A DNA stretch of 6,720 nucleotides from Planctomycetaceae bacterium. GTDB taxonomy: Bacteria; Planctomycetota; Planctomycetia; Pirellulales; Thermoguttaceae. Below, piece by piece: positions 5,165 through 6,720 of this stretch. The stretch's first letter is position 1, and every line of letters starts with the position of its first letter. A program made the translations under genes and the position numbers. Location of the stretch: positions 1 to 6,720 of the forward strand of contig JAISQS010000105.1 in the NCBI GenBank assembly GCA_031274045.1. The letters are read 5' to 3'. The notes under the pieces were generated by a model. That model was not told the origin of the DNA and ran no database searches. It saw only the letters and a program-made list of their open reading frames with translations.

Positions 5165-5216
5165 AACGGGATGACGGGCTGTTTGATAGCCGGATTATTT
5201 GTCCGTTCTTCCCGTT
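5165..5216 (+). other. Nested hairpins upstream of the YghO-like gene
   Basis: AACGGG (5165-5170) can pair with CCCGTT (5211-5216), enclosing GGCT/AGCC (5177-5180 with 5188-5191) and CGGA/TCCG (5191-5194 with 5202-5205); the two inner stems share one base. The right arm runs into TTTTGTTT (about 5214-5222), so this could be a terminator with a branched stem or a leader structure before the gene at 5254. The rest of 4849-5253 holds no supported gene; a 62-codon TTG-start frame at 4986-5174 has no family features. Confidence 0.35.
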
Positions 5217-5253
5217 TTGTTTGTGAGTCAAATTAACTTTTTTCTTCTATTGC

Positions 5254-6399
5254 TTGATCGTGTCAACTCGTATAATTCCGGCAAAAAGCTGGCTTCAGCA
5301 GAAGCGTTTTCTTGATTTACCATATCAAATATACAAGGATGATCCGTTGTGGGTTCCGCAGCTTCGTATTGAGCAATCCGGTCTGGTTGGATTTTCATTT
5401 TTTGGTCATCGTGATCCGTTTTATATTGAGAATGCGTGTCAATCGTTTATTGCGGTTGATGGTAATCGGACGGTGGGTCGGATTTGTGCGATTCTGAATC
5501 GGGGTCATCTTGTTCGTTATAATGATGGGGTTGGATTCTTTGGTTTTTTTGAGTCTGTTGATAGTGTTGAGGTTGCTGGTATGCTTTTTGACACTGCGTC
5601 AAATTGGCTCGGCGAACACGGCTGTAAAATTATCAGAGGTCCGGTCAATCCGTCGCTCAATCACACGTTGGGGTTGTTGATTGACGGATTCGATAAAATG
5701 CCGATGTTCATGATGACATACAACCCAAGATATTACGAAAATTTGATCGTGAAAAATGGATTTACCAAAATACAAGATTTGTATGCGTACTGGGGCGCGA
5801 TCACAATGTTGCCCGAAGTCAGCGTAAAATTACAGCCGATTTGCGACAAAATAAAAGAACGAACAGGTGCGGTTTTACGCACGGTTAATACAAAAAATTT
5901 CCAAAGAGATGTTGAGCAATTTTTGACAATCTACAATAGGGCGTTGACGAACACGTGGGGATTTGTGCCGATGGCGGAGGCGGAGGTGAAGGAGATGGCG
6001 TTCTTTTTGAAGCATTTGATGATACCGGAGTTGACGACGGCGATAGAGTTGGATGGTCGTATGGTTGGAGCGTCGTTTGCGTTGCCGGATTTTAACCCGC
6101 GAATAAAAGCTATTGGCGGCAGACTGTTCCCGTTTGGTTTTATCAAGTTGTTGCGGCGAAAGGATGACGTAAAGTCGATTCGGGTTATTAGTACAAATGT
6201 GTTGCCGGAATATCAGATGATGGGACTTGGGATGTTGTTGTTGAATGCAATGGTGCCGAAAATTTTGGAGAACAAAATAACTGATGTTGAATTTTCGTGG
6301 GTGCTTGAAACGAATCACTTCTCGCGCGGCAGCCTAGAAAAAGGCGGCGCAATACGAACAAAAACATACCGCGTCTACGATAAACCAATAAACCAATAA
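5254..6399 (+). CDS. YghO-like GNAT-fold acyltransferase (bacterial ceramide synthase-like family)
   Basis: This 381-residue protein has the family landmarks in order: RFLDLPYQIYKDDPLWVPQL (18-37), VGRICAILNRGH (74-85), GFFGFFES (94-101), RGPVNPSLNHTLGLLIDGF (128-146), then MMTYNPRYYENLIVKNGF (153-170), NTWGFVPM (233-240), VGASFALPDFN (271-281) and the C-terminal SWVLETNHFSRGSLEKGG (348-365). These match E. coli YghO-type proteins, which I recall being grouped with the bacterial ceramide synthase acyltransferases; the substrate here is unknown, with N-acylation of a sphingoid-like amine only a possibility. Length fits a full protein. The start is uncertain: TTG at 5254 or GTG at 5260, neither with a Shine-Dalgarno and no upstream ATG. 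It follows the Cys-rich gene on the same strand after about 405 nt, too far for an obvious operon. No sphingolipid genes are in the window. Confidence 0.82.
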   Translation: MIVSTRIIPAKSWLQQKRFLDLPYQIYKDDPLWVPQLRIEQSGLVGFSFFGHRDPFYIENACQSFIAVDGNRTVGRICAILNRGHLVRYNDGVGFFGFFESVDSVEVAGMLFDTASNWLGEHGCKIIRGPVNPSLNHTLGLLIDGFDKMPMFMMTYNPRYYENLIVKNGFTKIQDLYAYWGAITMLPEVSVKLQPICDKIKERTGAVLRTVNTKNFQRDVEQFLTIYNRALTNTWGFVPMAEAEVKEMAFFLKHLMIPELTTAIELDGRMVGASFALPDFNPRIKAIGGRLFPFGFIKLLRRKDDVKSIRVISTNVLPEYQMMGLGMLLLNAMVPKILENKITDVEFSWVLETNHFSRGSLEKGGAIRTKTYRVYDKPINQ

Positions 6400-6412
6400 G
6401 ACAATAAACCAA
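6381..6412 (+). repeat. Octanucleotide tandem repeat across the stop codon
   Basis: TAAACCAA occurs at 6381-6388, 6389-6396 and 6405-6412, with TAAGACAA at 6397-6404, so four adjacent 8-nt units. The TAA stop of the YghO-like gene is the start of the third unit. Since 8 is not a multiple of three, loss or gain of a unit would shift the last codons and move the stop. Confidence 0.8.
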
Positions 6413-6454
6413 AATCAACTGTTATACTTCCGGCGGTCATAAAAATGACGTTAT

Positions 6455-6681
6455 GCGATTGCGTAAGGTGGGCAACCGACTGCCAGGCTTTCTTGGTGAA
6501 TAGCGTCGGCGTACTCGCCGACAGCGGGGGCGGTTTACATATCGGCAAAACCAAAACACCTCAACGTTTTGGGAAATTTGGTATATCAACGCGTTTTCCG
6601 CCCCTCTGTTTTCGTCTTGCTTCGCTCGCCGAAAACCAGACCGCCTAGCAGTCGGTCTGCCACCTTACGTTACGCAACCGC
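6455..6681. repeat. Long imperfect inverted-repeat element, rich in hairpins (MITE/REP-like)
   Basis: The left arm (6455-6483, containing GCGTAAGGTGG and CCGACTGC) is matched inverted by the right arm (6648-6681, containing GCAGTCGG and CCACCTTACG); the right arm has a 5-nt TTACG duplication and the arms differ slightly in the middle. The 164 bp between hold a chain of stems: GTCGGCG/CGCCGAC (6505-6522, 4-nt loop), CCAAAAC/GTTTTGG (6551-6572), GGAAA/TTTCC (6572-6599), GTTTTCG/CGAAAAC (6608-6636) and CAGACCG/CGGTCTG (6637-6659). It is visibly more GC-rich than its surroundings. No gene within is convincing; a 67-codon frame at 6445-6648 simply spans the element. The remaining flanks (6400-6454 and 6682-6720) show only a small GTCAT-AAAA-ATGAC hairpin (6436-6449). 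Confidence 0.65.
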
Positions 6682-6720
6682 CTCCCTGCCTAATGCCTCA
6701 AGCCTTCCAGTAAAAAAATA

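Noticed and set aside
4986..5174. 62-codon Cys-containing ORF between the Cys-rich and YghO-like genes
   Set aside because: It has a TTG start without a Shine-Dalgarno and runs through a 16-bp hairpin; RNA structure explains the region better.
5875..6418. Minus-strand ORFs inside the YghO-like gene
   Set aside because: They are antisense to a well-conserved protein and their Arg/His/Gln-rich composition is typical of shadow frames.
6445..6648. 67-codon ORF within the right-hand inverted-repeat element
   Set aside because: It merely spans the left arm and the hairpins; there is no start signal or family resemblance.
6455..6681. Integron attC site or retron msr-msd
   Set aside because: No attC core boxes are seen and no integrase or reverse transcriptase is in the window; kept only as an alternative to check beyond 6720.

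Overview
The window looks like a piece of an AT-rich bacterial chromosome, most plausibly a member of the Planctomycetota. The clues are two small tandem lipoproteins with the 'GxVxFxDGSPL...GxF.LG...DG.KPGTYKV.I.GA' pattern common in that phylum, a secreted protein very rich in cysteine repeats (planctomycete walls are known to be proteinaceous and cysteine-rich), and a general lack of Shine-Dalgarno sequences. The phylum assignment is inference; no rRNA or other phylogenetic marker is present.

Layout. 1-377: AT-rich non-coding DNA with one degenerate copy of a dispersed 'AACGCGAAACACGCGAAA' repeat. 378-791 and 936-1445: two paralogous transthyretin/carboxypeptidase-regulatory-like lipoproteins on +, separated by a 17-bp hairpin. 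1446-1761: a second repeat locus with two inverted copies plus a perfect 22-nt tandem duplication. 1762-2418 (-): F1 ATP synthase delta subunit (atpH), standing alone. 2419-2764: a third repeat locus built like a MITE, with 13-bp terminal inverted repeats and a flanking 10-bp direct repeat. 2765-3583 (-): RsmD-type 16S rRNA methyltransferase with an unusual Lys/Ser-rich N-terminal extension. 3584-4245: non-coding DNA with a palindrome-rich regulatory region. 4246-4848 (+): secreted Cys-rich octapeptide-repeat protein with the only strong Shine-Dalgarno in the window. 4849-5253: non-coding but with several hairpins, one of them very strong. 5254-6399 (+): YghO-like (GNAT-fold, bacterial-ceramide-synthase-like) acyltransferase. 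6400-6720: a hairpin-dense inverted-repeat element of about 227 bp.

The genes do not form one pathway. atpH serves energy conservation, rsmD ribosome maturation, the YghO-like protein possibly lipid acylation, and the lipoproteins and Cys-rich protein belong to the envelope. The least ordinary parts are the Cys-rich repeat protein with its palindromic promoter region and structured 3' region, and the two independent types of inverted-repeat element inserted around housekeeping genes. No complete defence system, CRISPR array, tRNA, rRNA or transposase gene is visible.
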